A stretch of 39,452 nucleotides of DNA from CAZLHO01 sp964559455 (GTDB lineage Bacteria > Krumholzibacteriota > Krumholzibacteriia > LZORAL124-64-63). Numbering within the stretch: position 1 is the stretch's first letter; each line of letters opens with the position of its first letter. Made by a program: the position numbers and the translations under genes. The stretch lies in the NCBI GenBank assembly GCA_964559455.1, contig CAZLHO010000025.1, positions 1 to 39,452 on the forward strand, given 5' to 3'. The notes beneath the pieces were generated by a model. The model was given only the letters and a program-made list of their open reading frames with translations. It was not told the origin of the DNA and ran no database searches. This document shows positions 6,833-16,449 of this stretch, piece by piece.

Positions 6833-8068
6833 TTGAATCGCCTGACCCTGACCTGCATCCTCGCGGCGGCCGCCTGCCTGGCGCCCTTCGCCGCCGACGC
6901 AAGGCCCACGACCCCCATCCAGTTCTCGGCGCCGTCAGCGGGGATCGTCCTGGAGTTCGACACCTCGGCCCGCAGCGCCGGCATGGGCGGCGACGCGGTG
7001 GCCGCCTTCTGGGGCGACGGACCCGATTCCTGGGCCAATCCGGCCCTGCTGGGCTTCCAGCGCGGCGTGCGCCTGAGCCGCTTCTCGTCGGAGCTCGTGC
7101 CCGACTTCAGCGACGACATCAAGATCCGCTCGGAGTCCATGACCTTCGGCGCCTACGGCCTGGGCGTGCTGCTGGCGCGCGGCCCCGCGTCCGGCACGCG
7201 GCTCGATTTTGGCGAAATTCCGATCATCGACGGCGACGAGGTCGTCGGCTCCTTCAGCCCGCGCATGCGGGTGCGGGCCCAGGGCGTCGGCCTGAGCCTG
7301 GGCCAAGCGGCCGAGGCCCTGCTGGGCGACCGCCTGCCGTCGCCGGCCCGCCGCTTCGACCTGGCCCTGGGCTGGACGGTCCGCGAGTACAACGCCGTCT
7401 CGGTCTCGGACCCCCTGCTGCCCTATCCCCAGCCGCTGGTCCGCGAGTCCGCCGTGGTCCACGACCTGGGCCTGCTGCTGAAAGCCACCCCCCTCGATCT
7501 GGCCGCGCCCGGCCTGGGCGGCCTGCGCCTGGATCTGGCCTACGGCCTGTCCACCCTCAACGGCGGCGACAAGGCGCTCCGCTTCGGGGAAGCGTTGCGC
7601 CCCCTGCCCAAGCTGCACCTGCGCGGCTGGGGCGCCCGGGTGGCCACGGGCGTGCCGCCGGCGGTGCGCGAGGTCTGCGAATCGATCGGCGCCGCCTGGC
7701 TCGCCGACTCCTTCGATCCCCTGCTCTCCTTCGGGCTGGTCGGCCAGAAGGGCAACCCCGGCTACGACTGGACCGACGAAGGACAGCTGGTATGGGAGAA
7801 GGACGACGGCCTGGAGAGCAAGAGCCACGGCTGGGAGCTGGGCCTGGCCAACGTCTTCTTCCTGCGCGGCGGGCATGTGGAATCGTGGGGGGACATCGAC
7901 GGGGACACCGACGGCTGGGGCCTGGGCTTCCGCCTGGGCCGCGTGCTGGGCTGCCGCTACGACAAGGCGACCGTGCCCCAGGCTCAGGGGCTGAGCGACG
8001 TCGAGCGCGAGAGCTTCAGCTTCTTCCTGGACCTGCTGGCCCTGCGCGCCATGGCCTCGGACCGCTAG
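6833..8068 (+). CDS. PorV/PorQ-like outer-membrane beta-barrel protein, TTG start
   Basis: The 411-residue protein has a signal peptide (NRLTLTCILAAAACLAPFAADA). The mature start, FDTSARSAGMGGDAVAAFWG followed by WANPALLGF, is the typical opening of PorV/PorQ-type and FadL-like barrels in the FCB group. The rest alternates short amphipathic strands and ends in a FLDLLALRAM segment. PorV itself helps release type IX secretion cargo; many relatives have other or unknown roles. The start is TTG at 6833, decided by a strong GGAGGT at 6821-6826; no in-frame ATG stands nearby. Its TAG shares the sequence CTAG with the stop of the convergent carrier gene, a four-base tail-to-tail overlap. Confidence 0.7.
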   Translation: MNRLTLTCILAAAACLAPFAADARPTTPIQFSAPSAGIVLEFDTSARSAGMGGDAVAAFWGDGPDSWANPALLGFQRGVRLSRFSSELVPDFSDDIKIRSESMTFGAYGLGVLLARGPASGTRLDFGEIPIIDGDEVVGSFSPRMRVRAQGVGLSLGQAAEALLGDRLPSPARRFDLALGWTVREYNAVSVSDPLLPYPQPLVRESAVVHDLGLLLKATPLDLAAPGLGGLRLDLAYGLSTLNGGDKALRFGEALRPLPKLHLRGWGARVATGVPPAVREVCESIGAAWLADSFDPLLSFGLVGQKGNPGYDWTDEGQLVWEKDDGLESKSHGWELGLANVFFLRGGHVESWGDIDGDTDGWGLGFRLGRVLGCRYDKATVPQAQGLSDVERESFSFFLDLLALRAMASDR

Positions 8069-9504
8069 CTGTAGCCCAGCAGGACGGCCAGGGTCAGGAA
8101 GACCGCCGCCAGCAGCATCAGCTGGCCGAAGAGCGGCAGCATGAAGCGCAGCCACTTGCCGTAGGGGATCTTGGCCAGGGCCAGCATCGCCATCAGGATG
8201 CCGCTGGTGGGGATGACCATGTTCGAGAAGCCGTCGCCGCAGGTGAAGGACAGCACCGCGGTCTGGCGGCTGATGCCCAGCAGGTCCGACAGCGGCGCCA
8301 TCAGGGGCATCGACACCGCCGCCTGCCCCGAGCCCGAGGGGATCATCAGGTTCAGGCAGGACTCGTAGAGCAGCATGCCGAGCACGGCCACGTTGCGCGG
8401 GACCTGCTGCAGCACCACGGCCGCCCCGTGGACCAGGGTGTCCAGGATGCGGGCGTCGCTCAGCACCACCTCGATGCCGCGGGCGAAACCCACCACCATC
8501 GCCGCCACCGTCATGTCCTTCATGCCCGCCACGAAGGCCGTCACGGCCTCGTCCACCGGCAGGCGCGCCAGCAGCGTCGCCACGATCCCGATCAGCAGGA
8601 AGCCGCCGGCCATGTCGGCCATCCACCAGCCGTAGCGCTGGGTGGCGAAGAGGATGAAGGCGAAGATCGCCGCGCTCGCGACCAGGATCGGCGTGTGGTG
8701 CGGGCGGTAGTCGGCGACGTCGGCGGGACCCGCGACCTCGACGCCGTCGACGGCATCCAGCGAGGCCGACGGGTCGCGGCGGATCCGGGCGCCGTAGCGC
8801 AGCAGGTGCGCGATCGCCAGGGCCAGGGCGCAGAAGAAGAAGACCACGCGCAGCCCCATGCCGCTGTACAGGGGGACCTCGGCGATGCCCTGGGCGACGA
8901 TGACCGTGAAGGGGTTGGTGGTCGAGGCGGCGAAGCCGGTGTCCGCGGCCAGGATGACCAGCGCCATGCCGTAGAGACGGTCGTAGCCCAGGCGCCGCGC
9001 GACCAGGATGAACAGGGGCACCAGGGGGATGAATTCCTCGCCCATGCCCAGGGTCGAGCCGCCGGCGGCCAGGGCCGTCATCAGCACGATCGTCAGCAGC
9101 GGTCCCGAGCGGCCGAAGCGGTTCAGCAGGCGCCCCAGCGCGGCGTCGATGACCCCGGTCCGCTGCAGGATGCCGAAGACCCCGCCGACGACGAAGATGA
9201 AGAAGATGATGCCGGCCTGCTTCTCGAGGCCGCGGGGAATGGCGGAGAGGAAGCCCTGCAGGCCGACCGGCGCGGCCTCGCCTGCGGGCGGCTCCTCGCC
9301 GAGCAGCACGCTGCGCGGGGTGATGTGCTTGTCCAGGCGGGCGTAGGTGCCGGGGACGACCAGCGTGCGCTCGTGGCCGCCGACCTCGACGGTGCGGCGC
9401 TCGTACTCCCCGGAAGGAACCACGTAGCCCAGCAGCGCGCAGACGAAGACGACGCCCGCCAGCAGCACGAAGACGTGGGGCACCCTGATCGTCGGCCAGC
9501 GCAT
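8065..9504 (-). CDS. YfcC-family membrane carrier (DcuC-like superfamily)
   Basis: The 479-residue, very hydrophobic protein has about twelve predicted membrane helices. It opens with VPHVFVLLAGVVFVCALLGYVVPSGEYER and carries STLGMGEEFIPLVPLF and AADTGFAASTTNPFTV in the first half. ESCLNLMIPSGSGQAAVSMPLMAPLSDLLGI and FSNMVIPTSGILMA occur in the second. These are features of the YfcC family, related to DcuC-type C4-dicarboxylate carriers and often proposed to handle basic amino acids or short-chain acids. The substrate is not decided here. GGAGGG precedes the ATG, and the gene begins 14 bases after the GNAT gene stop, so the two form an operon. Confidence 0.8.
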   Translation of the reverse strand: MRWPTIRVPHVFVLLAGVVFVCALLGYVVPSGEYERRTVEVGGHERTLVVPGTYARLDKHITPRSVLLGEEPPAGEAAPVGLQGFLSAIPRGLEKQAGIIFFIFVVGGVFGILQRTGVIDAALGRLLNRFGRSGPLLTIVLMTALAAGGSTLGMGEEFIPLVPLFILVARRLGYDRLYGMALVILAADTGFAASTTNPFTVIVAQGIAEVPLYSGMGLRVVFFFCALALAIAHLLRYGARIRRDPSASLDAVDGVEVAGPADVADYRPHHTPILVASAAIFAFILFATQRYGWWMADMAGGFLLIGIVATLLARLPVDEAVTAFVAGMKDMTVAAMVVGFARGIEVVLSDARILDTLVHGAAVVLQQVPRNVAVLGMLLYESCLNLMIPSGSGQAAVSMPLMAPLSDLLGISRQTAVLSFTCGDGFSNMVIPTSGILMAMLALAKIPYGKWLRFMLPLFGQLMLLAAVFLTLAVLLGYS

Positions 9505-9518
9505 GGGCGTCCCTCCGG

Positions 9519-9995
9519 TCAGTCCAGCATCTTCTCCATGTCGATCTCGTCGCGGAGCTCGATGTCGTAGAAGCCGGTGTCGGGCAGCTCGGGCTTGATC
9601 AGACGGGTCTGGGCGATGCCGCCGACGCGCACCTCGCAGATGCGGAAGCCGCGGCGCTGGAAGAAGCGCAGGGCGTCGACGTTGTCGTTGGTGGTGATCA
9701 GCCAGACCCGCCGGCAGCCGGCGGTGCGGGCCGCCGATTCGACCGCCTCGAGCAGGGCCGTGCCGATGCCGCACCACTGGCACAGCGCATCCACGGTCAC
9801 GAGTTCGCAGTCCTCGCCGTCGATCTTGAAGGTCACGACGCCGACGCGCTCGGAGCCTTCCATGGCGATGAAGCCGGGCAGCTCGGCGGGGACGTGGACC
9901 TCGCCCTTGCTGACCACGTTGACGCCGCCGAAGAGCAGCTCGGTGCGCTCGCGGCACCAGGTGCGGTCGGTGGCCGATAGGGTCGTGATGATCAT
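9519..9995 (-). CDS. GNAT-family N-acetyltransferase
   Basis: The 158-residue protein contains a short GNAT core: FKIDGEDCELVTVDALCQWCGIGTALLEAVESAA, where QWCGIGTALL is the acetyl-CoA loop (Q/RxxGxG/A). WLITTNDNVDALRFFQRRGF is the usual final strand-helix. It would transfer an acyl group from CoA to an unknown amine in the cytosol. I chose ATG 9995 (MIITTLSATDRTW), which has GGTGAGG upstream; the longer frame from 10076 adds a low-complexity stretch. It is the first gene of an operon with the YfcC-type carrier, so its substrate may be the transported compound. Confidence 0.75.
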   Translation of the reverse strand: MIITTLSATDRTWCRERTELLFGGVNVVSKGEVHVPAELPGFIAMEGSERVGVVTFKIDGEDCELVTVDALCQWCGIGTALLEAVESAARTAGCRRVWLITTNDNVDALRFFQRRGFRICEVRVGGIAQTRLIKPELPDTGFYDIELRDEIDMEKMLD

Positions 9996-10190
9996 CGGAT
10001 GCCTCACCCCTGTGGTGATTGTCTCGGGGCGACACCGGGCCGGTCGCTCCCCCCTCCCTCGGGTTTGAAAGGTCATCCCGTGGCGGCGGAAGTCAAGGCC
10101 GCCGGGGACGAAGAGAATGTAGGCCGCTCCAACCTGTTGCAGAATAGGGATTCCCGTGAACGACGCGATCGATCCTGGAGTCGGGACGAC

Positions 10191-10223
10191 GACGGCCCCC
10201 CGTCCGTCGGACGGGGGGCCGTC
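10191..10223 (-). terminator. Strong GC hairpin after the propeller-protein gene
   Basis: Arms 10191-10205 and 10209-10223 are perfect 15-bp inverted repeats around a three-base loop, 34 bases past the stop of the large minus-strand gene. There is no T-run on the minus-strand side, which seems common in this GC-rich genome. The rest of 9996-10256 holds no gene that I can support; the upstream region of the GNAT gene lies there. Confidence 0.65.
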
Positions 10224-10256
10224 TTCATGCGGGCCGGTGGGCCGGAGCCGTCCGGA

Positions 10257-13200
10257 TCAGCGCAGCAGCGTCATGCGCCGCACCATCCGGGCGTCGCCGG
10301 TCTCCAGGCGGTAGAAGTAGACCCCCGAGGCCACGGGGGCGCCCCGGTCGTCCAGCCCCCGCCAGACGATGCCGTGCCGGCCGGCCGGCATGACGGCGTC
10401 GGCCAGGCGGGCCACGCGGCCGCCGTCCAGCCGGAAGACGTCCAGCCGCACGCGGGCGTCGACGGGCAGCTCGAAGCGGATCGTCGTGCTGGGGTTGAAG
10501 GGGTTCGGGAAATTCTGGTGCAGGGCCAGGACCTTGGGCGCCGCGTCGGGCAGCCCGGGGCCGACGTCCGTGGGATCGTCGCCGAGAACGGCCAGGCGCT
10601 GGTCCACGGCGACCCCGTAGAGGTACTGCAGGTAGCCGGTGGGCCAGAGGATCTCGACGGCGTCGACGGTCGTCGCCGCGCCCAGCCCGAACTCCACCGT
10701 CAGCGACCCCTGCGAGAGGAAGCCCGAACCGCCGTCGACGTAGCGGCAGCGGATCACGCCCCCGGCCAGCACCCGCACCCTCGCCCCGATCGCCGCCGTG
10801 TTGGCGCGGACCGAGGTCAGGTCCAGGTGCAGCCAGTGGTTGCCGCCGGCGACGTCGTTGCGGAAGAGCCGGTTCCGCCCGCCTTCGGTGTTGGCCAGGT
10901 AGAGATCCAGATCGCCGTCGTCGTCGTGATCGGCCCAGGCCAGGCCGCCGGCGCTGCCGGTGTCGGCGAGCAGGCCGCCGCCCTCGGCTGCGACGTCGGT
11001 GAAGAAACGCCCGCCGGGAGGTCCGACGAGGGGGCCGTCGTTGCGGAAGAGGCGGTTGGCGGCCGTCGTGCCGCCGCCCTCGGGCCAGGCGTTGCCCAGG
11101 TAGAGATCCAGGTCGCCGTCGTTGTCGTAGTCGGCCCAGGCCACCCCGGTGCCGTTGCCGGCGTCGGCCAGGCCGTCGCCGCAGACCGCGGCCACTTCCT
11201 GGAAGAGCGGCGCGCCGCCGGCCCCCACGCTGGCGCCCAGGTTCCGGTACAGGCGATTGGCCCCGTCGTTCGTGACGTAGAGATCGACCCAGCCGTCCTC
11301 GTCGAAGTCGCCCCAGGCCGCGCCCGCGCCGTCGCCGGCGTCGGCCACGCCCAGGCTGGCGGCGACCTCGGTGAAGATCCAGTCGCCGGGCTGACCCGGA
11401 TCCTCGCCGTCGTTGCGGAAGAGACGGTTGACCCCTCCGTCGTCGTCGACGGTGTAGAGGTCCTGGTCGCCGTCGTTGTCGAAGTCGGCCCAGGCGGCGC
11501 TCATCGTCGCCTGACCGTCGCCGATGCCGCTGCCGTCCGCGGGGGCGACGTTCGTGAACACCCATTGGCCGGGCTGGCCGGGTTTCTCGCCGTCGTTGCG
11601 GTACAGGCGGTTGGCGCCGTGGTTCGCCAGGTAGAGATCCAGGTCGCCGTCCTGGTCGAAGTCGGCCCAGGCCACGCCGCGGCCGTCGCCGCCGTCGACC
11701 ACGCCGGCGGAGACGGCGATGTCGGTGAAGGTGCCGTTACCCTGGTTGCGGTAGAGGCGGTTCGGGGCGTAGTAGCCCTGGCTGATCTGCATGTTGGCCT
11801 TGTACAGGTCGAGGTCGCCGTCGCCGTCGAAGTCGCCCCAGGCCGCTCCCTGGCCGTAGAGGTCGTCGTCCAGCGGCGGGGCCGTGGCGTCGCCGAAGAG
11901 CCAGCCGTCGGGATCGCCCCCGTCGGGCCCGTCGTTGCGGAAGAGATGGTCGACGGCGTCGGCCACCGTCTGCAGGTCGGGCTGGTTGGTCAGGAAGAGG
12001 TCGGGCCGCCCGTCGGCGTCGTAGTCGCCCCAGGCGACGCCGCGGCCGTTGCCCTCGTTGGCGACGCCGCTGCCGTCTTCGGGCGCGATGTCGGCCCACA
12101 GCGGCGGCAGGACCTCCACCTGGCGGTCGTAGCCGGCCGGCGCGGATTCCTCGTAGCCGACCGAATCGACGGCCACGCTGTAGAGCTCGTAGACGCCCAG
12201 TCCGTCCGGCGAATCGAAGGCGAAGGCCTCGTCCCGGGGCAGGGCGCCGAAGAGCGTGAAGCCGGGATCGTCCTCGTGGCGGTAGAAGAGACGGACCTCG
12301 GCGACCCCGCTGACGCTGTCGAAGGCGGTGACGGTCACCGGGAATTCGGATTGGTAGATCTGGGCGCCCAGGCTGTCGACGGCCGAGACCGGCGGCAGCG
12401 CGTCCTGGCGCGACATCACCGAAGGGGACCAGATCGTGGCCAGGGAGTCGGCGTCCCGGGCGCGCACCCGGTAGTAGCCCAGATCGCCGTCGGCCATGCC
12501 GCCGAAGACGTGCTGCGTGCCCGCGATCCAGCCGCTGGTGGCCAGCAGGACCGAGAAGGCCGGCTCGCCCGCGCGCTGGACCTCGTATTCCACGGCGCCG
12601 CTGGCGGAGACGTCGCTCCAGGCGACCGTGTTCTCGACGCCGGCGGTGAAGGCGGGCTCGGCGGCCATGATCGGCGTCACCAGGCCGTCCTCGGAAACCG
12701 GCAGGCGCTGGTCCGCGGGCACGGCCAGAAGCACCTGCGTCGCCCCCGAGGGCCAGTCGATGATCACGGAATCAGCGGCCGTCGCGGCGCCCAGGCCGAA
12801 TTCCACGGTCAGGGAGCCCTGCGAGAGGAAGCCCGAGCCGCCGTCGACGTCGCGGATCTGCGAGACGCCGCCGGCCACGACGCGGACCCGCGCCCCGATG
12901 GCGGCCGTATTCGGCTGCGGCGAGGACAGGTCCAGGTGCAGCCAGTGGTTGCCCCCGGCCGCGTCGTTCCGGAAGAGCTTGTTCGCGCCGGCGGTCATGC
13001 TCACCAGGTAGAGGTCGAGATCGCCGTCGTCGTCGTGGTCGACGAAGGTGACGCTGCAGGTGCTGCTGGTGTCGGCGACGCTCACGCCGGTGGCCGGGGC
13101 GACGTCGACGAAGACCCAGGTGCCGGGCGCGCCGGGATCCTCGCCGTCGTTCCGGAAGAAGCGGTTCGCCGCGTATTCCGGACCGGCGTCGGGCCAATGG

Positions 13201-16200
13201 TTGCCCAGGTAGAGATCGAGGTCGCCGTCGTTGTCGTAGTCGGCCCAGGCCACGCCGGTGCTGTACTGGTCGTCGTCCAGGCCGGCGCCCGACTCGGCGG
13301 TGACGTCGACGAAGACGCCGCCGGCGGTCTGGTGGAAGAGATGGTTCTCGCCGCGGTTGGCCAGGTAGAGATCCAGCCGGCCGTCGTTGTCGTAGTCGCC
13401 CCAGGCGGTGCCCACGCCCCAGCCGGCATCGTCCAGGCCCAGGGCGGGAGCGACGTCGGTGAAGACGATGCGCGCGGGGTCGCCGGGGTCGACGCCGTCG
13501 TTGCGCAGCAGGCGGTTCACGCCGTCCAGGTAGTTGGCCAGGTAGAGGTCGGGATCGCCGTCGTTGTCGTAGTCCCCCCAGGCCGAACCCATCGTGTACT
13601 GGTTGTCGCCGACGCCGTTGGTGTCGCTGGCCGCGGCGTCCACGAACAGCCAGACGCCGGGCGCTCCGGGATCCTCGCCGTCGTTGCGGTAGAGGCGGTT
13701 GGCGCCGTCGTTCGCCAGGTAGACGTCGAGATCCCCGTCCAGGTCGAAGTCGATCCAGTTCACCGAGCGGGCGCTGCCGGGATCGGCGACGCCGCTGGCC
13801 GCGGCCACGTCGGTGAAGGCGCCGCCGCCGTCGTTGCGGTAGAGGTGGTTGGGCGCCGGAGTCCCCGGGCTGACCTGCATGACGCCGGCGTAGAGGTCGA
13901 GGTCGCCGTCGCCGTCGTAATCGCCCCAGGCCACGCCCTGGCCGTAGGCGCCGTCGCCCATCGGGGCGGCGGTGGCGTCGGTGAAGAGCCAGGCCTCGGG
14001 GTCGCCCAGGTCGGGCCCGTCGTTGTGGAAGAGGTGGTCGGTGGGGTCGGCGCCCGTCTGCCACACGGGCCGGTTCGTGATGTAGAGATCGTGGCGGCCG
14101 TCGCCGTCGTAGTCGGCCCAGGCGGCGCCGCGGCCGTTGCCGGCGTTGCCGACGCCGCTGCCGTCGGTCGGCGCGACGTTGACCCAGGGCGGCGACAGGA
14201 CGGTCACGGACATGTCGGCCGAGACGGGCGCGGCCTCGACGCGGCCCACCGCGTCGGCGGCCAGGCTGTAGAACTCGTAGAGGCCCGCTCCCTGGGGAAT
14301 CGAGAAGACGAAGGGCTCGCCGTCGTCGCGGCTCGCGTAGAGGACGTAGGGATCGAGGCCGTCGAAGCGGTACCACAGCTCCACCGAAACGACGCCGGAA
14401 CCGTTGTCCGTCGCGGAGTAGTCCACCGCGAAGGGGTAGCCGGGCTGGGGATCGGCCACGGCCAGCACCGAGGATTCGGGATCGGCGTCGTCCTGCACCG
14501 AGCCCACGGGCGCCGACCAGCCGGAGACCGCCAGGCCGGCGTCGCGGGCGCGCACCCGATACCAGCCCGTCAGTCCGTCGGCCAGACCGGTGAAGACGTG
14601 GCTGGTGGCGGTGATCCAGCCGCTGTCCGCCAGCAGGTTCGTGAACCCGGAGTCGTCGGCCAGCTGCACCTCGTAGTCGACGGCGCCGGCGGCGGTCTCA
14701 TCGCTCCAGGTAACGGTATTCGAGTCGCCGGCCGTGAAGACCGGCTCGGCGGTCATCGTCGGCGCGGCCAGCCCGGGCTCGACGAGCAGCGTGAACTGGC
14801 GCGGAGCCAGTCCCGTCACCGTCTGGACGACGCCCGAGGGCCAGCGCACCTCCAGGGTGTCGACCAGCGCCGACAGGCCCAGGCCGAACTCGGCCTCGGG
14901 CGAACCCTGCGACATCAGGCCCTCGCCCGCGGTGACTTCGCGCACCTGCACGGTGTCGCCGTGGACGACGCGCAGGCGGGCGCCCAGGCCCCAGCTGTCC
15001 GAGTTCAGGCCTTCGAGGCCGACGTGGATCCAACCGTTGGTCCCGGGGTCGTCGTTGCGGAAGAGCCGGTTCGGGCTCTCGGCGTTCCAGTTCCCCAGGT
15101 AGACGTCCAGGTCGCCGTCGGCGTCGAAGTCGCCCCAGGCCGCGGTCGCGCTGTAGCTGGCGTCGTCGGCCAGCAGGACCGTGGTGGAGTCGGCGAAGGT
15201 GCCGTCGCCCAGGTTGCGGTAGAGCCGGTTGTCGGCCGTGTTGATGCCGTCGTCCGAGTTCACGAGGTAGAGGTCGGGCCAGGTGTCGTTGTCGTAGTCG
15301 GCCCAGGCCAGGCCCCGTCCGTTGCCGCCGTCGGCCACGCCCGCGGCCGCGCCGACCTCGACGAAGGCCCAGCCGCCGGGGCTGCCGCCGTCGGCGCCGT
15401 CGTTGCGGAAGAGCTTGTTCGCGGCCCCGTAGTTGACCAGGTAGAGGTCGAGGTCGCCGTCGTTGTCGTAGTCCGCCCAGGCCGCGCCCCGACCCATGCC
15501 GGCCTCGGCCAGGGGGCCGCCCGCGGCGATCTCGACGAAGACGCGGCGGTGGTCCCGCGGGTCGCCGGGATCGACCGGGTCGTTGCGGAAGAGACGGTTG
15601 GCGACGCCGTCGTTGGCCAGGTAGAGGTCCGGGTCGCCGTCGCCGTCGAAGTCCCCCCAGACCGCGGCCTGCGTCGAGGCGTCGTCTCCGACGCCGCTGC
15701 CGTCGCCGGGCGCGGCGTCGACGAAGATCCAGGCCCCGGGATCGAAGGGATCCGGGCCGTCGTTGCGCAGCAGCATGTTGCCGGTGCGGTTGGCCAGGTA
15801 GAGATCCGGATCGCCGTCCAGGTCGAAGTCGACCCAGGCGGCGGATTGGGTGCTGCGGGTGGTCGTCAGGGGGCCTCCGGTCACCTCGACGAAGACCCGG
15901 TCCAGGTCGCCGGGATCGCCGGGATCGAGGGGATCGTTCCGGAAGAGGTGGTTCGGACCGACGTCGTTGGCCACGTAGACGTCCAGGTCCCCGTCGTCGT
16001 CGAAGTCGGCCCAGACGCCCACGCTGCCGCGGTCGTCGTCGCCGATGCCCGTGCCGGCGGGCGCCGTATTCGTGAAGATCCAGTCGCCCGGGGAGCCGGG
16101 GTCCTCGCCGTCGTTGCGCAAGAGCAGGTTGGATCCGTTGACGGCCAGGTAGAGATCGAGATCCCCGTCCCCGTCGAAATCGATCCACGAGACCCCGCGC

Positions 16201-16352
16201 GTCGGCATCGTCGAGCCGAGGTCGCCGGTCGTGGCGTCGGACCACTGGGCCGCGACGGGCGCGGCGGCCATCAGCGTCAGGGCGCCGACCAGGATGGCGA
16301 TGCTCGCAGGCATGACAACGCGACGGGTCCGCCGCGAGGGGCTGCTCATCAT
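10257..16352 (-). CDS. Giant secreted FG-GAP/VCBS propeller protein, three propeller-UnbV modules, FlgD-like C-terminus
   Basis: The 2,031-residue protein has a signal peptide (MPASIAILVGALTLMAAAPVAAQ). It contains 21 copies of a calcium-loop repeat of the form F/Y-D-x-D-G-D-x-D-L-Y-L, in three groups of seven, so three seven-bladed FG-GAP/VCBS propellers are likely. Each propeller is followed by an ASPIC/UnbV domain (for example HWLHLDLTSVRANTAAIGAR and GFLSQGSLTVEFGLG). FN3/Ig-like linkers follow the first two. The C-terminus (NFPNPFNPSTTIRFELP to ASGVYFYRLETG) is FlgD-Ig-like and resembles type IX secretion sorting domains. It should be exported, bind Ca2+ and act at the cell surface in adhesion or ligand binding; the role is unknown. 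AAAAGGAGA precedes the ATG at 16352. Confidence 0.85.
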   Translation of the reverse strand: MMSSPSRRTRRVVMPASIAILVGALTLMAAAPVAAQWSDATTGDLGSTMPTRGVSWIDFDGDGDLDLYLAVNGSNLLLRNDGEDPGSPGDWIFTNTAPAGTGIGDDDRGSVGVWADFDDDGDLDVYVANDVGPNHLFRNDPLDPGDPGDLDRVFVEVTGGPLTTTRSTQSAAWVDFDLDGDPDLYLANRTGNMLLRNDGPDPFDPGAWIFVDAAPGDGSGVGDDASTQAAVWGDFDGDGDPDLYLANDGVANRLFRNDPVDPGDPRDHRRVFVEIAAGGPLAEAGMGRGAAWADYDNDGDLDLYLVNYGAANKLFRNDGADGGSPGGWAFVEVGAAAGVADGGNGRGLAWADYDNDTWPDLYLVNSDDGINTADNRLYRNLGDGTFADSTTVLLADDASYSATAAWGDFDADGDLDVYLGNWNAESPNRLFRNDDPGTNGWIHVGLEGLNSDSWGLGARLRVVHGDTVQVREVTAGEGLMSQGSPEAEFGLGLSALVDTLEVRWPSGVVQTVTGLAPRQFTLLVEPGLAAPTMTAEPVFTAGDSNTVTWSDETAAGAVDYEVQLADDSGFTNLLADSGWITATSHVFTGLADGLTGWYRVRARDAGLAVSGWSAPVGSVQDDADPESSVLAVADPQPGYPFAVDYSATDNGSGVVSVELWYRFDGLDPYVLYASRDDGEPFVFSIPQGAGLYEFYSLAADAVGRVEAAPVSADMSVTVLSPPWVNVAPTDGSGVGNAGNGRGAAWADYDGDGRHDLYITNRPVWQTGADPTDHLFHNDGPDLGDPEAWLFTDATAAPMGDGAYGQGVAWGDYDGDGDLDLYAGVMQVSPGTPAPNHLYRNDGGGAFTDVAAASGVADPGSARSVNWIDFDLDGDLDVYLANDGANRLYRNDGEDPGAPGVWLFVDAAASDTNGVGDNQYTMGSAWGDYDNDGDPDLYLANYLDGVNRLLRNDGVDPGDPARIVFTDVAPALGLDDAGWGVGTAWGDYDNDGRLDLYLANRGENHLFHQTAGGVFVDVTAESGAGLDDDQYSTGVAWADYDNDGDLDLYLGNHWPDAGPEYAANRFFRNDGEDPGAPGTWVFVDVAPATGVSVADTSSTCSVTFVDHDDDGDLDLYLVSMTAGANKLFRNDAAGGNHWLHLDLSSPQPNTAAIGARVRVVAGGVSQIRDVDGGSGFLSQGSLTVEFGLGAATAADSVIIDWPSGATQVLLAVPADQRLPVSEDGLVTPIMAAEPAFTAGVENTVAWSDVSASGAVEYEVQRAGEPAFSVLLATSGWIAGTQHVFGGMADGDLGYYRVRARDADSLATIWSPSVMSRQDALPPVSAVDSLGAQIYQSEFPVTVTAFDSVSGVAEVRLFYRHEDDPGFTLFGALPRDEAFAFDSPDGLGVYELYSVAVDSVGYEESAPAGYDRQVEVLPPLWADIAPEDGSGVANEGNGRGVAWGDYDADGRPDLFLTNQPDLQTVADAVDHLFRNDGPDGGDPDGWLFGDATAPPLDDDLYGQGAAWGDFDGDGDLDLYKANMQISQGYYAPNRLYRNQGNGTFTDIAVSAGVVDGGDGRGVAWADFDQDGDLDLYLANHGANRLYRNDGEKPGQPGQWVFTNVAPADGSGIGDGQATMSAAWADFDNDGDQDLYTVDDDGGVNRLFRNDGEDPGQPGDWIFTEVAASLGVADAGDGAGAAWGDFDEDGWVDLYVTNDGANRLYRNLGASVGAGGAPLFQEVAAVCGDGLADAGNGTGVAWADYDNDGDLDLYLGNAWPEGGGTTAANRLFRNDGPLVGPPGGRFFTDVAAEGGGLLADTGSAGGLAWADHDDDGDLDLYLANTEGGRNRLFRNDVAGGNHWLHLDLTSVRANTAAIGARVRVLAGGVIRCRYVDGGSGFLSQGSLTVEFGLGAATTVDAVEILWPTGYLQYLYGVAVDQRLAVLGDDPTDVGPGLPDAAPKVLALHQNFPNPFNPSTTIRFELPVDARVRLDVFRLDGGRVARLADAVMPAGRHGIVWRGLDDRGAPVASGVYFYRLETGDARMVRRMTLLR
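10590..16270 (-). repeat. Three tandem protein-coding modules with a period of about 2.1 kb
   Basis: The UnbV domains begin near 15035, 12945 and 10840, giving spacings close to 2.1 kb. Modules two and three both open with near-identical text (APTDGSGVGNAGNGRG and APEDGSGVANEGNGRG) and end in very similar UnbV segments. This suggests internal tandem duplication followed by divergence. Confidence 0.75.
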
Positions 16353-16449
16353 TCCGGATCTCCTTTTCTCGAATGCGCCCGGCGGATCGCGGAGCCTCCA
16401 GCTGCCGCATGGAGGACCCGTCGGACGTGGCACCCCGGGGAAGAGCTAT

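Noticed and set aside
3810..6902. Minus-strand open frame of 1,030 codons across the MBL and transporter genes
   Set aside because: Only its last 110 codons look like a protein with a ribosome site; the remainder is opposite or out of frame to genes with clear family motifs.
10590..16270. Regularly spaced short repeats resembling an array
   Set aside because: The periodic sequence codes for DxDxDGDxD propeller loops in one continuous frame; there are no identical direct repeats with unique spacers, so it is not CRISPR.
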